Source: Triglochin maritima
Lineage: Eukaryota; Streptophyta; Magnoliopsida; Alismatales; Juncaginaceae
Direction of reading: 5' to 3'
Length of the DNA stretch: 64,000 nt
NCBI GenBank assembly: GCA_963682175.1
Contig: OY821771.1
Coordinates: forward strand, 13,949,001 to 14,013,000
A program made the position numbers and the translations under genes. Below, piece by piece: positions 9,760 to 22,100 of the stretch (position 1 is its first letter; every line of letters starts with the position of its first letter). The notes beneath the pieces were generated by a model. That model ran no database searches. It had not been told where the DNA came from and worked only from the letters and a program-made list of their open reading frames with translations.

Positions 9760-12590
9760 GTAAACCACATCGAGATACTCGGATGAATTGTTATCTGAGA
9801 TGCGATCGCAGAAATAAATTAGGATCTCGAGATATGGATATTGCAATACGAAAGAACACGAAAATAAAGAGTTGCGAGTATCGTTTTTTAATAAAGGTGG
9901 TCGAGCGACGAAAACATGATCGATGAGTCGTAGTTACTGATAGTTCCCATGGTCAGCACAACCACAACCTTGCAGAGTGTTGTTAGATGAGAGCTGGAGT
10001 ACGAACATAGGGGAGCCTATTAGGAGCAGTTACATAGTAGATTTTGATTTTCCTTTTGCTCCAAGGTAACTCGATGACGATTAATTAAGTTTTAGAAATA
10101 AAATTTCGTTAAATGGAATTAAAGTACTAAATCTACAAATTTACTAATTCTTATTTACTAATTAATATTAAAAAAAAGGGGCGTCTGGCTTGGACCACCC
10201 CCAATGGGGGGGGCGTTTATTTAAGACGTCCCCCATGGGGGCCGTTCAAGTCAGATACCTTTTTTTTAAATAAATAAATAAAAAAGAGAAATTTTACCGT
10301 ATTCGAATGTAACAAGACATCCGTTGATTCATTTTCTGGTATTCAAGACATTATTTTTTGATGATTGAGAGGATAAATGAAGAGTTATGGTGGAAGAGTG
10401 AAATGAGTAGAGATATAAGTAAAAAGAAGAAAATAGCAAAACGGTAAATGATAACTTTAAGTAATTCGTGGGTGACGTTTAACGGTTCAATTTTTAATTT
10501 GGTGATTGATGGGTTTGAAATGTAATTTCGGATTCGCATCAAGGGTTAAAAGGCATGTAAATAAGGGAGCTCCTAATTAGGATCTTCTCGGACAAAAGCC
10601 GAAACAGACCTAAACGTCGAACCATGGACTATGGTGGCAAAATTCTAACGTCTCTTCTTAGCGCTCAGCAATTAAGACTTACGTGTAACGTGTTAAATAG
10701 GATGTTAAATCTGTGTATTTTATTTATTTTGATAACATTTTTCAATTTTATCTAAAAACTAATATTACATGATTTTTTATTATTGTTTCAACCAATACTG
10801 TATTGTACTTATTTTAGTTGAAATCGAAGTCATTGGTCGACAAAGGTAACTTTTCTATGGTTTTTTACGACTTAACAATAAAATTGGTTATAAGACGTTT
10901 GAATGATATTGTTCACAAAATGTTATATTTTTCTTAACCTGGGAATAAAATTGAAATATATAGGCTACAATATCTGTGTGCTTTGGTCAGGTTGGTTAGA
11001 ATGATTTAGATACAAACTTGCTTCTTCAATGAGATTTAAATTATCGACCTTTTGTTTCCCCTGGTTAAACTACGGTTGTATATAAAATAACATAGCACTT
11101 GTTTTTAAAATTAAGAGCAATATAACATTGTCATCTCAAGTGACCTAATATTTTTTTATCTAGGTATGAGTGCTTGTGTGCACAAATTAAATTCTTCTAT
11201 TCGGAAAACTTAATCTACAAACTTGTTTAGAAAAACGCTTCATTTTGTATTTTATATATTGTAAAGTCATGTGAATATATTTAAATAGTAGTTCTTTTAA
11301 CTTACCATAATATTCAACAAATATTCTTTTTAGTAAAATTTCCAGGACAATTTCAAAAGACTTCAAAATTTTACGTTTGCGTCAATATATTTATGTTATG
11401 AGATATAAATAGCTTAAGGTTTATATATATACTGTAATTCTCTAGTAAGCTCGGAGCTAAATATACCTATTTTAAGCCCTTACCATATACATCATTCACT
11501 TGAAATTGTAAGGTAGATTAAGACTGTGACGATTATGTTAATAAATTGATCGGATGATGGATATTAACTGTAAATTAACCGTAATTAAATCTAATGGTGA
11601 GATTATAGAGGACTTAAACAAATAAGATGAGCCATGAACTCACTAAATCTTGGCTATATATATCAATTATTAATTATCAGTAATATTTTTGTGGTTTTAA
11701 TCATAATACTTGTTATTTAATTACATTAAGTAATTACAAAAATAATTTAGTTTGTAGGTAAAATGAATAAAAAAGGAAGTAAAAAGAAATGATGTGGAGG
11801 AAAGAGAGAGTTGAGAAGTTGGGGCTTGGTAGTGGGGAGATTTTTGTGTTGGGTGGATAAAAAGAAAGATAAATGAGCATGATGACGTAAGGGTTGCAAA
11901 GTCCCTCTCTAGTTTTGCACCTGAAGAACCTACTTTGCTTGACCGAGTCGTCTCTACCTTTTATTCGGAATTGAGATGTAGTAGTTATGATTCCCTAGCG
12001 CTATGTAAGAAGCTAAAAAACGTTTTTTGATTGTAATGACGTGGTTCTTGCTGTGTGTATGTCTGATGGTTTGTGTTTGTGGTTTTTATCGTCTAGTAGT
12101 AAGATAACTATGAACATTATGTATGTTGAGTGTAATTTTATAGTAGCTTGAATTAGATCGACAAAAGATTGGATCTACGACCCCTACTCGTACTTACTGC
12201 ACCAGATGCTGAAGTGCTAGGAATGTCCCCACTCTGGAAAGGATTGGCTGCACCATCGACTATCTATGGGGGTATCCTCCCCCTGATGTCGTCGACGTCT
12301 CCGCCTATCACCGTCTCCCTTAGGGTGCGTTGGTGAAGATTGGTGTCTTCTCATATCTGAATTCTGAAGTTGTTTAATTTATCATCAATCGTATAATAAA
12401 ATTTATAAACTACAAATCTAATCATGCATATATTGGGTTTATCATTACATTCGTTATCGTATATGTCAAATTTTGTACTACTTTGCCGCTGGTTATAAAT
12501 CTTCTTACAAAATTTATCAAATTAATATCGTCTAATTCGACTCTATCTTGTATAAGATTTACTTGACCTTACTCAGGGACTTCTGATGTT
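9760..12590. other. AT-rich intergenic DNA
   Basis: About 2.8 kb without a supported gene. The only structured element noted is the inverted repeat at 10171-10269, listed separately. Short frames here lack motifs and have AT-rich, non-coding composition. Confidence 0.45.
10171..10269. repeat. G/C-stem inverted repeat, possible MITE relic
   Basis: Two arms of roughly 40 bp are imperfectly complementary. One runs from a poly-A tract through GGCGTCTGGCTTGGAC to a CCCCCAATGGGGG block; the other mirrors it, ending in GTCAGATACC and poly-T. Each arm contains its own C5/G5 mini-palindrome. It would fold into a long hairpin. No clear target duplication was found. Confidence 0.5.
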
Positions 12591-12599
12591 TCATCCTCC

Positions 12600-14225
12600 A
12601 TGCAATATAAATCCATCAGCAACCATTGGTCGTCACTTTATCTTTCTTTGGTTATGCAACATAAAATAGTTGCTCCACTTGGTATGCAAGTACAAATGGT
12701 TCTTCCAACTTTAGAAATTTATTCGCATTCACCAATGTGAACCCATATTCGTCGTTTCTAGTTGTATTGTACTAGCCAAGAACATCGTGCCATTTGCACT
12801 TGAAAGAATATATTTCATATCACCGTAGTAGTGAAGCTCGATTATGTCTTGCAATACACCAAAGTAGTCGACTGGTGCGAAGATAGGATTGTTATCTCGT
12901 GCTATTGAGTAACTTTTCTGTCGTTGTGTTCACAAACACTCCAGAATTTTGAGTTTTTCCTTTGGACTCGCCTTTCTTTGTGTGAAACCTAAACCCATTG
13001 ACGATATATCGTGAATATTTCCTAGCCAAATTGTTCGGACCTCGAGCAAATGCTTCGATTTGAACACTATTGTTTTCATTTCGAACGGTCTCCCTGAACC
13101 AATCACTAAATTTCTTATGTCATGCATTTGATTACTATCTTTAATTAGGACGTACTCTTACTCCCATGAAGGCCTTGTAACGGTTAATGCACCTGTAAAA
13201 GGTGAATTTCTTTGTTAGCGATGAAATAATCAAATTTAAGAGATAACTAACGTAACAATATTTTTTCCGCTTACTCTTGATATTCATCAACAGTGGCAGT
13301 GTTATTCAACACCCAATTGTGAGTTGTTTATAGTTCAACAACGTCAAGGACAATTCCGTCGTCAGTACGACCCAACTGCTTTTCCTTCTTATACCCAATT
13401 CCTTGAAGTCACATCTTGATTGTTTATTATCTTTGCTTTCTTTTGGTGTCAATATAGTCTTCAACAAGCTATCACATACATTTCGCTTAGTGTGCATTAC
13501 ATCAATATTGTGTCGAACTAGAAGATATTCTAATACAATTACTCGAAAAATATACTTTTCCTAATCAAGTTATTGCGTCACATAGAGAAAAAAATTGCAA
13601 ATATTTAAGAACATATTCCCCAGATTTGTATTCTTGAGGACCTTTGTGTTCCTCCTTGTCATCAATTGTTCTTTTATTTCTCCTCCAATGGTGATCTTTA
13701 TTTAGCCACCGACGGTGACCCAAATAGACATTCTTGCCACTATGCTTCAGATAAATGGAATGAGTATCTTCCATATATTAGGGACATGCCATATACCCGC
13801 TAGTCATCGAACCACTCGTATCAACATACGCAAGAAAGTCATTTATTGTCCACAACAAGGCAACTAGTAACGTGAAACATGACTGACTATAAGCATCATA
13901 AGTATATATACCCTCTTCCCAAAGTTCTTTCAGCTCTTCGATAAGTTGTTGCAAACAAACATCTAGCTTGTTGCTAGGATGATCAGGAATGATGAGTGAC
14001 ATCTTGAAAAACTTGTGTTTCATGCTCATACACGGTGGGAGATTATAAGGCACGAGCATTACAAGCTAAATATTGTGCTGCATCTAACTAAATGGTTGAA
14101 ACCCATCTCAGGCCAAACCTAGCTAGCCTCACATTTTTTATTTCTGATGCGAAAGAGGGATGTTTGTTATCCAACTCGGCCCAACGTTCAGAATCAATCA
14201 GATGATGCAATTTCCCATCTTTTTA
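12600..14225 (-). pseudogene. CACTA (En/Spm) transposase relic
   Basis: Read on the minus strand in shifting frames, this stretch follows a plant CACTA transposase in order. From the right come GKLHHLIDSERW (near 14200), LIPDHPSNKLDVCLQ and LIEELKELWEEG (13980-13900), LLWTINDFLAY with SGYMACP (13860-13780), HSIYLKHSGKNVYLGHRRWL (13760-13690), MHTKRNVCDSLL (13497 leftward), then RYIVNGFRFHT, FGVLQDIIEL and a final block with PFVLAYQVEQLFYV (13010-12650). These correspond to the Transposase_21 domain and the C-terminal DUF4218/DUF4216-type regions. Many stops and frameshifts make it dead. The N-terminus is cut off at the junction with a Copia LTR fragment at 14238, and I did not identify CACTA termini. 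Confidence 0.85.
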
Positions 14226-14237
14226 TTGTTTCTCTTA

Positions 14238-14452
14238 CACTTGTGGCTCAAAAGTTGGTTAACAGGTAACGGTCAAATGTCACGTAGTAAAGAGTCGTTG
14301 CACTCTGATTAGCAATAAGGATTTGGTAGACCAAAGAAGGCTCGATCAACCATTGTTGGACATTTCAAAATATGCTGCTAGATGACAAAAGATAAGACTG
14401 TTGATAAACTCTCGACAATTTTTTTCCACGTGGGCCATTAGGATCGGGTCCA
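14238..14452 (-). repeat. SIRE-type Copia LTR fragment
   Basis: This is nearly collinear with 18747-18962 inside the LTR at 17894-19387, with few substitutions and the same orientation. It abuts the integrase remnant directly at about 14453, where an intact element would have several kilobases of pol. The junction therefore marks a large internal deletion joining integrase to part of the 3' LTR. Confidence 0.8.
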
Positions 14453-15206
14453 TTGATAATCAAAGACTTTTTTTCTCTTTGAATTTGTTTTGCAAAATTT
14501 TCAAAATCATTGAAAGCGTCATTCTTGTTAGCAAGAAGAAAAATCCAAGTAAATCGAGTGAAATCGTCAATGATAACAAATACATATCTCTTGCCACCTA
14601 GACTTAAAGTTCTAGATGGACCAAAGATATCCATATGCAAGAGTTTCAAAGGTTTTGAAGTAGGGACCATGGTAATTGATTTGAAAAGGTGTTTAAATTG
14701 TTTTCCAAAGTCTCAAGCATCACAAAGTTTATTCTTTTTGAAATCCAATTTAGGCAATCCTCCTACTAAGTCATATTTAGATAGTTTATGAAGTTGGTTC
14801 CATGCTAATGTGGCCTAACCTCTTATGTCATAAGTAAGATTTGTCATTTGAAGCAACTAAGCATGTTTCCTTAGAGAATGAATCAATGCTATCAATATGC
14901 ACAACATAAACGTTTTCATATCTATAGCCTTTAAAAGTAGTTTCTAAACTTGCTTAAGAAATGATGTATACAATGGGTTGATCAAAAGGCACTACGAATC
15001 TCTTATCGGTTAATTGACTCACACTAAACAAACTATGCTTTAAACTATCCATAAGAAGCACATTTTGTATTTACGTATTAGAATTATTACCAACATCGTC
15101 GATACCAATAATATGACCTTTAGCGTTGTCCCGAAATGTGACAGTTCCACCCTTTGGTTTCAACATTTTGAACATTGAGTGGTCTCCAGTCATGTGCCTC
15201 GAGCAC
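14453..15206 (-). pseudogene. SIRE-type Copia protease/integrase remnant
   Basis: On the minus strand the right end shows CSRHMTGDHSMF, the block after the protease active site. Next come traces of the GAG-pre-integrase HKRLGH motif, then an open stretch (14670-14470) with LKLLHMDIFGPSRTLSLGG and FVIIDDFTRFTWIFLL, the start of the retroviral-type integrase core. The GPSRTLSLGGKRY wording is typical of SIRE/Maximus-type Copia elements. Several stops interrupt it. It is separated from its own gag (16616-17563) by a solo Gypsy LTR and lacks the rest of integrase, RT and RNase H. Confidence 0.8.
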
Positions 15207-16618
15207 TGATTAGTAGCATATCATGCATCATATTCATGTTATATATCCTTTATTTTACCCTAATATTGTGCTACTCGAGTGTTTGTTGTTATATTTCAGG
15301 TATTAGGTAATAAAGAAGAGAATGGAAGAGAAAAAAGGCTAAAACGTAAGAAGAAATGACTTAAATGAAGCAAAATAGACATCTCTGTCATGCACAATGA
15401 CCCATCTCCAAGAGGGAAGGAACTGAACATAAGCCCGAAGGGACCAAATAGCAAACCAAGAAACTCCACACCATCATGAGGAGAATTTTCGCAATTAGAT
15501 TCGGGCGCAGACTAAAACAACTAATTTGCGTGTACCCTACGTGGGGAATTAAAGGAATGAAGAAGCCCACCAACACCGGGTCGAATCCGACCACAAATGG
15601 TCGTTAATTGGTGGCCCTAGACAATCAATTGGCAGTCCAATATGCTCAGGATCCGACCTAGCTTCTCGTGGGTGTGTATTATTTTGTTTGTATCCATTTG
15701 TAGAAATTTCATTAGTCCCACACCAGGGGATTGTCCCCAGTTGCCTTTTTCATGTCTATAAATAGAACTATTCCTCCTCCTTTGTAATACTACCTTTGGT
15801 GGTCATTCTCTCTACTTGGAGTAAAGCCTTGGAGCAAAACTCAAATAGAGAAGAATGCTACTTGTAATGTGAGTTATGCAATAAAATATTTCTTAGTTTT
15901 GTTTTAATGTTGTCTCTTTTAATGCTTGCATATTTAGCTTAGTTTTGTTTCCTTAATCTTAGTATAATTAGTTATAATGTTTCTCTTCTTTAGTATAATT
16001 GTTAGTTTAATGTGTAGTGAGTAGTTTCATCCCCCTTTCAGGGGTGGAGATGATGTTTATACATGTAATGAAGAATGAGAATGAATGTTCTCATGCAATA
16101 TGTGATAATGTGAATGTATGCTTGTTTGTTTAAAAGAGAAAACTTAACTTGATGAGTTTTTCCATAATCATTAGGCACTTCCTATGCTTGTTTAGGTTCT
16201 TAATAACCAACTTTTTTATGCTCATGTTAATCAACTAGGTTAGTGATTGGGATGATAGGTTTTACCACAACCATTAGGTACTTCCTATGCATGAAAATAC
16301 AACCAACACTTGTGCCTTATTGAATGCATTCTTCACCACATTTTCACATGTGTACACACACTCCACCTCTTGGGGGGTTTTCCTTCCTGAATTTCATCTT
16401 TCTATTTTGTTAGTTGCTAGTTTAGTTTCATGTTAGTCTTGTGCTTTCATCTTTCTTGTTGTTAATTGGTGTATCTTAGTTTAGTACAATCGACTTCTTC
16501 TCCCCTTTATTTTCCACTCGATTTCTAAAGAACTAGAGTTAACACACCTCCCTGTGGACTCAACTCGTACTTGCCACCGCTTCATTTGGCCATGCACTTG
16601 CAGTATTTAACTGAATCA
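15207..16618 (+). repeat. Solo Gypsy LTR inside the SIRE-type element
   Basis: The start, TGATTAGTAGCATATCATGC, aligns with the start of the Gypsy LTR at 28239. Further shared blocks include the CATCCCC...GGGGTGG hairpin with ATACATG (near 16030), the CTCCACC..CTTGGGGGGTTTTCC block and the terminal CTTGCCACCGCTTCAT..GCACTTGC block. The right end is set at GAATCA (16618) by comparison and is uncertain by a few bases. The 5-bp flanks (AGCAC left, ATCAA right) do not match. This suggests it formed by inter-element recombination or a flanking deletion rather than by simple intra-element crossover. Confidence 0.75.
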
Positions 16619-17563
16619 ATCAATCCATTTTTTGATTAAACAAGGGACTTGAGAGTACCTCTTTTTCTCCATCTTTGGCGACATGACAAGTATTTGGCTC
16701 GTCTTCCTCGCTTGATGAAGATAGATTACACAACTCTCCATCAACTTCTTCTTGAGTGTAGACGTATAGATGAGTTTCTTCATTTTCCAACTCACTTGAT
16801 GAACCAGAGGATTAATCAGACGATCCATCCCAAGTTGCCTTGAACGCCCTTTTCTTTTCCTTATCCTTTTTTTCTCTTCTTTGAACCTATTTTCTTTTTC
16901 TTCCTTTTCTTTTTTCTTTTTCTCTTGTCTTTCTTTGAATTTGATTATGGGGCAATCTTTCTTTACATGCCCAACTCTGTCACATTCATAGCAAATGGGA
17001 CCTCTGGAGCTTTCTCCATCATCTCTCCTCTTTTTTTGAAATTTCTCTTTCACCCAACGCTTCTTGAATCTCTTAACCATCATTGCAATCTCTTCATCAC
17101 TCTCCTCATCATCTGACTTTTCGGATTCAAAGCTAGCTTTGAGAGCAATTGTTTTTTCTCTCTTTTTGAGCTCTCCATCTCTTTTCTCTCGCTTTGAGAT
17201 CAATTGTTTTTTCTTTCTTTTTGAGCTCTCCATCTCTTTTCTTTCCTTCATTTGAATCTCATAAGTCATAAGAGTTCTGATGAGATTCTCCATTGACAAA
17301 GTGTTGAGGTCTTGAGACTCCTTAATAGCGGTTGACTTTTTCTCCCAATCGCTTGAGAGAGATCGAAGAATCTTCCGCACCTTGTCACCTTCATTTACCT
17401 TCTTACCAAGATTTTTTAAATTGTTAGTAATCTCGGTGAATCTAGTGTTCATCTCACTTATAATTTCACTGGATTGCATAGAAAATAATTCATATTTGCG
17501 TACAAATATGTCAACCCTAGTTTCTTTCATTTTAGATGATCCTTCATGATGAGATTGAAGCAA
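16616..17563 (-). pseudogene. SIRE-type Copia gag
   Basis: An open minus-strand frame of 315 codons carries gag features. These are an N-terminal UBN2-like region (YELFSMQSSEIISEMNTRFTEI, ILRSLSSDWEKKSTAI), a strongly charged Lys/Glu-rich middle, and one CCHC zinc knuckle, CYECDRVGHVKKDC, at about residues 190-203. The N-terminus is incomplete: coding resemblance continues upstream to about 17830 with stops, and the primer site is at 17880. Gag would form the particle shell binding element RNA. The frame is cut at its C-terminus by the solo LTR at 16618, so the element cannot make gag-pol. Confidence 0.8.
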
Positions 17564-17879
17564 TTTCTATATCTCATAAACGGTATCACATCTGTTAATT
17601 CTACCATATTCTTGAGTATTTACACCACATGCAAATATGTTCATAAGCTTAGCACATTGTCGGTTAATGTTTCTAATTATACATTAGTGGGTGGAACATA
17701 TTTAACACCAAGAAAGATCCACATTTTTAAGGAGATAGATTGAATGTAAATCATCATTCTATTTTTCCAATTGGCATAATTATCACCGGTAAGCAAATGG
17801 GATCTAGCAGTAGATAATCGTTCCCTAAGTTAATTAGTGTTACTCTCCATGGGTAAATGGACTATGTGAGTAAACTTAT

Positions 17880-17891
17880 GCTCTGATACCA
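17880..17891 (-). other. Copia primer binding site (tRNA-iMet)
   Basis: Minus-strand TGGTATCAGAGC, complementary to the 3' end of plant initiator tRNA-Met, lies two bases inside the LTR that starts at 17894. It would prime minus-strand DNA synthesis and it fixes the orientation of the element. Confidence 0.9.
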
Positions 17892-17893
17892 AA

Positions 17894-19387
17894 TGTAAGT
17901 TAGATCAATCACTAATATAGAGGGGGTGAAAAAATTATATGTCGATTTAGCTAAAAATGCACAATTAAAAATAGTGAAGAAAAGATTGCAAACCAAAAGT
18001 CGACTTCGGAAATTTATAGAGATTTGATCACACCACAGTGATCTAGTCGTCTCCTCAAATTCTGATCGCTCCTCCGAACCCTACTCGATAATTCACTAAT
18101 CTTTTCGTTCGAGGTTAAAGATAAACCCTCTTACAATCAGAGCCTTGAGAAGACCCCTGCCTTGCTTGGATCTCCTCTCACAACCCGAGAGGGAGTTTCA
18201 TCGAAGCTTTACAACACAATGGAAGTTGATTGAAGTTGTTGAACTCTAACTTGAATTCACTCAAGGATTGGAATTGAACTTGGAATGGATTTGATTGAAG
18301 TATGAGAGTTGGTGGAACTTTGAAGACTTGGAGTTTGAGAGCACAAGAGTACGAAAGATTTTTGTCAAGTAAAGTGTTTATTGTGTCTCTTAGATGAAGC
18401 TGTTATAGCCTTCAAAACAAGCCGTTACAATGACTTGTGAAGTTTGGACCAATAAGAAGCAAGTAATGACTTAAGCTCGGGTAGAATTTAGAACTGGTTC
18501 AGTCACCAGGGAACAAACGGTCGTCCGAAACGATGTGGGTGTATTGGTCAGAATGAAGAACTCGGTTGACCGAATATTTTTCGAATAACCATTCACCAAC
18601 TTCTAGTAACTTTTTTCTAATTTCGACCAATTAAATTTGGTTCACCGTGCAAAGATGGACAATAAGGAATGGTCAGGCTTTGATGATTAAGTTCGGTCGA
18701 CACAGGGAATTCGGTAGACCAATGTAAGCGCGGGTTTTCCGCTGACACTTGTGGCTCAATAGTTGGTTAACAGGTAACGGTAAAATTCCACGTGGGAAAG
18801 AGTTGTTGCGCTTTGATTAGCAACAAGGATTCAGTAGACCGAAGATGGCTCGGTCGATCGTTGTGGGACATTTCAAAATATGTTGCTAGATGGCAAAAGA
18901 TAAGTCTATTGATAAACTCTCAACATATTTATTGTCACGTGGGCCAATAGGATATGGTCGTTAGGATTAAAAACAAAGGTTAAGTTTGGATGACCGAGCT
19001 CAATTCGGTAGACCGAATCAAGAATTGTAGGGAGGGTCTGGATGTTACTGAGTATATGGAAACCGTACACCAAAAGTGATTCAGTCGTCCGAAGGATGAA
19101 CAGTCGATCGACATAGACGGATAGTCCTTTTGTGCATCAAATGTACATTTGATCCTACGACTCAAATAAATTAAAAATTACATGTCTTCTCCTTGAGCTT
19201 TGATTACAAGCCTTAAGTCTTGATCTTGAAGTTGATTAGTCCTTTGGTTTGAGCACCTACAATGTTAGGAAAATACAATATATATGTAATTTGAAAATAT
19301 GATGTGTGTGATGTGTTAATTGGAATTGTGCAAAATATTAGTTTGTTAATCATGAAAATTAAGAGTAATGAGGCCAAAACGCCAACA
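17894..19387 (-). repeat. 5' LTR of the SIRE-type Copia element
   Basis: The LTR runs TGTAAG to CCAACA, 1494 bp. The outer limit is supported by the oppositely oriented copy at 61986 onward, which shares the terminal 230 bp. It contains scattered GGTCGACC-like units (GGTTGACCG, GGTAGACCG, AGTCGATCG). The 3' partner survives only as 14238-14452. Confidence 0.8.
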
Positions 19388-19447
19388 TAAATAACTCATA
19401 AATACAACCTACGTCTTACTATCTAAATACTTATTCAATCTATACAC

Positions 19448-19890
19448 CTATTTACTGCCAACTACATTCATTGTATCCAATCGAGGTGCTAGAGACCAGG
19501 TACCTTGTTCTTGTAGGGATTTAAATTCTACATCCATTGTTGCTCTCAACTCAACATTCTTCAAAACTACACTAAAGTTGGATGGTTCCACCTCAGTTAA
19601 TGCCACCAGGGCAGGAGGAAGAGGATATCTTGTGCTGAATGCCTTTCTTTTAATAATCCCAGACTTTGACCTTGTAGTCATAGGGTGAGAAGGCAAAGGA
19701 GGTGGTGCAAGAGTAGGCTGAACTGATTTGCTTGCACTAGAGCATGATGTGCTTAAGGAAGAGAAGGTACAACCTGAGTGTGAGGTGTTGAAGTGTTGGG
19801 AGTAGTAATTTTGGGCCAAGCAACATCATGAACAATAACATTTGGAAGTCAGTATGCCAGAGTTCCTAAATCATCAGTACAAGAATTAAC
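19448..19890 (-). pseudogene. Copia pol fragment (integrase C-terminus to RT start)
   Basis: The minus-strand frame contains HPMTTRSKSGIIKRKAF, YPLPPALVALTEVEPSNF and EFKSLQEQGTWSLAPR, the linker and beginning of reverse transcriptase in Retrofit/Hopscotch-type Copia elements. It stops at 19448 before the catalytic RT motifs. Its upstream side is interrupted by the hAT element beginning at 19899. It may belong to the same element as the gag and primer site at 22100-22592, which lie on the same strand beyond the hAT. Confidence 0.75.
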
Positions 19891-19898
19891 AGTAGAAG

Positions 19899-20160
19899 TA
19901 GGGGTGTTAGTGGATATTTAAATATCCAAAAATCCGTTTGTGTCCGTATTCGAATTTGGACATTCGATCTGAGAAAAACTATCCGTAAGACCATATTCGT
20001 ATTCGATCAGTAAAGTCGTGGAACGGATATGGTTATTGGTACATCCGATCCATATAATATCTGATCCAAGACCGAATATCCGTAGTACAACATCCATATT
20101 TGTATCTGTAATCTTATATAACATATATAATTATATATATAACTATTCTTTAAATTAATG

Positions 20161-20197
<37 letters not shown>

Positions 20198-22100
20198 TTA
20201 GGTATTTTTCTGTAAATTACCAAAGTATATAAACTATTCTAAATTTCTATCCCTAAAGTCACACAAAACTTCATCTCATTCTTCCTGCCATAACCCCTAC
20301 CACCCCTCACCCCTACCATCCAAACACAAAACTCCATCCTAAATTCCCCTCTCAACGTTCCCTCCTCCCGTCCTTTGTCTTCATGAGTTCCATCCTCCTA
20401 TTCTCCATTTTTTATTTAATGATTGTTATTTTTATGCTTGCTTGGTACATGGTTCTCATTCACGTCATGAGTCATGTGCAATAGCTTGGTTTTTGAGTCT
20501 TTTGATGAGTGTTTGGTTGATGGGTTGCGGCTAGCACTTAGCAGTTGGTTCTGTGGTTGTATTCTAATTCGCAACTTCAAACATGTATTAATTTTGAATA
20601 TGATTTTTTGGTTATTTTTTATGTTTTCTGTTGCATTGAGATATAGCTGGTCATGATAGTTTGATTTGCAACATAAAATTTATTTATTTTGAAAATGCAC
20701 TATTTGGTAATATGGCTTATTTATTTACCACAAATTCTTCTTTTTTCAGCATGGAAGTGTGTGTTTCTGCTCCAATTGTCAATGGTCCTCTCAGTCAAAG
20801 TTCCAGTTCAACTGATGTTGCTGATCCAATGATTCCAAGCACCGGTGATACACGTGTTGATACTAACAAAGGGCCTTCCGTTGATGATGTTGGACAGTCT
20901 AACAGTGGTGGTGCAAAACGTCGAAAATTTTATTCTGAGGTATGGTTGCATTTCGAAAGAGTAGGCAATGGTTCTGATATGAAGGTTGTATGCAATTATT
21001 GCAAGAAGTCATTTAATGCATCAAGCTCTCAAGGTACAAGTCGTCTAAAAAAGCATTCGAAAATTTGCATGCACATACCAAGAAAGGACATTGCCCAACA
21101 ACTTTGTAGGTGTTCTTCAAAGTTGGTTACTCATAAGTTTGATCCTAAAATTGAAAGAGAATATTTTGCTGAAATAATAATGAAAATGGATTTGCCTTTT
21201 ACAACTTGTGAGAATGACTATTTTAGAAGATGGATTTGTTATATTGATCATTCCTATAAATGTTGGTCATGGAATACACTTAGGAAAGATTGCATGGATG
21301 TTTATTCGCAATGGAAAGAAAAACTTTATAAAACTCTTGAGGAAAATTGCAGTAGACTCACTTTCACTTCAGATTGGTGGACACCAAAGCATCAGAATCA
21401 TGGGTATTGTTGTGTCACTTGTCACTATATTGATGATAGTTGGGTGTTGCATAAGAAAATCGTTACATTTCAAGTTATTGACACACCACACTAGTGATGT
21501 TTTAGTCGATTGGCTTAAAAAACGTATTATGGATTGGAACCTAGATAAGAAACATTGTTGTGTATAATGCTAGCAATATTGAACCAATGGTGAACACGAT
21601 CAAGTCATGGCTGAATGGAAAGAATGCACTTCCTCTTCAAGGTGAATTGTTTCATACTCGATGCATTGCTCACATCCTCAAACTGATTGTGAAGAATGGT
21701 TTGCAAGTTATTGGTCCTTTGTTAGAGAAAATTCGCAAAAGTGTGAAGTATGTCAACTCTTCTGTTCACAGGGTTAACAAGTTCAAACTTGCATTGAATC
21801 AAACTAGGTTGACTAGAAGTAGGGGTGTTTCTTATGATGTTGATACTCAATGGAATTCAACTTATCTCATGCTTGATAATGCTCTGATGTCTAAGATGCA
21901 TTTGATCGTTTAGCAGAATTAGATAATGAGTACAAATTGCTGCCAATGTCAGAAGAGTGGGAGAGGGGTTAGGAATATATGTGAATGCTTGAAGTTATTT
22001 TATGGTATGACTGTTCGTCTTTCAAGCACTAAATATCTCATTACTAATTACTACTTCAATGATATTTGTCACATTCATTTTAAGTTGGTCGAGTGGCACG
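19899..22100 (+). mobile_element. hAT transposon, right end missing
   Basis: The left end has the hAT-like terminus TAGGGGTGTTAGTGG followed by about 200 bp rich in GGATATCC/CCGTATTCG-type subterminal repeats, then an (AT)n tract at 20166-20196. Transposase coding follows from 20751. The preceding 8 bp, AGTAGAAG, would be the target duplication. The right terminus is lost: transposase similarity ends near 22100, where a Copia gag fragment starts. Confidence 0.75.
20751..22100 (+). pseudogene. hAT transposase with BED zinc finger, frameshifted
   Basis: The start ATG at 20751 directly follows a TTTTTTCAG splice acceptor, suggesting a 5' UTR intron. The first frame (to 21494) has a nuclear-type basic stretch and a BED finger, CNYCKKSF...HSKIC (residues about 80-107), for DNA binding. 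It continues into the hAT core with FTSDWWTPKHQNHGY. Two frameshifts, near 21485 and 21560, move the reading on to HTRCIAHILKLIVKNGLQ and DVDTQWNSTYLML (to 21913). A stop and a third shift lead to LFYGMTVRLSSTKYLITNYYF. The C-terminal dimerisation domain is absent. The enzyme is inactive, although its order of motifs is still clear. Confidence 0.85.

Noticed and set aside
20166..20196. (AT)n tract as a functional element
   Set aside because: Simple microsatellite; a similar (TA)n tract occurs near 62088-62118 in an unrelated context.
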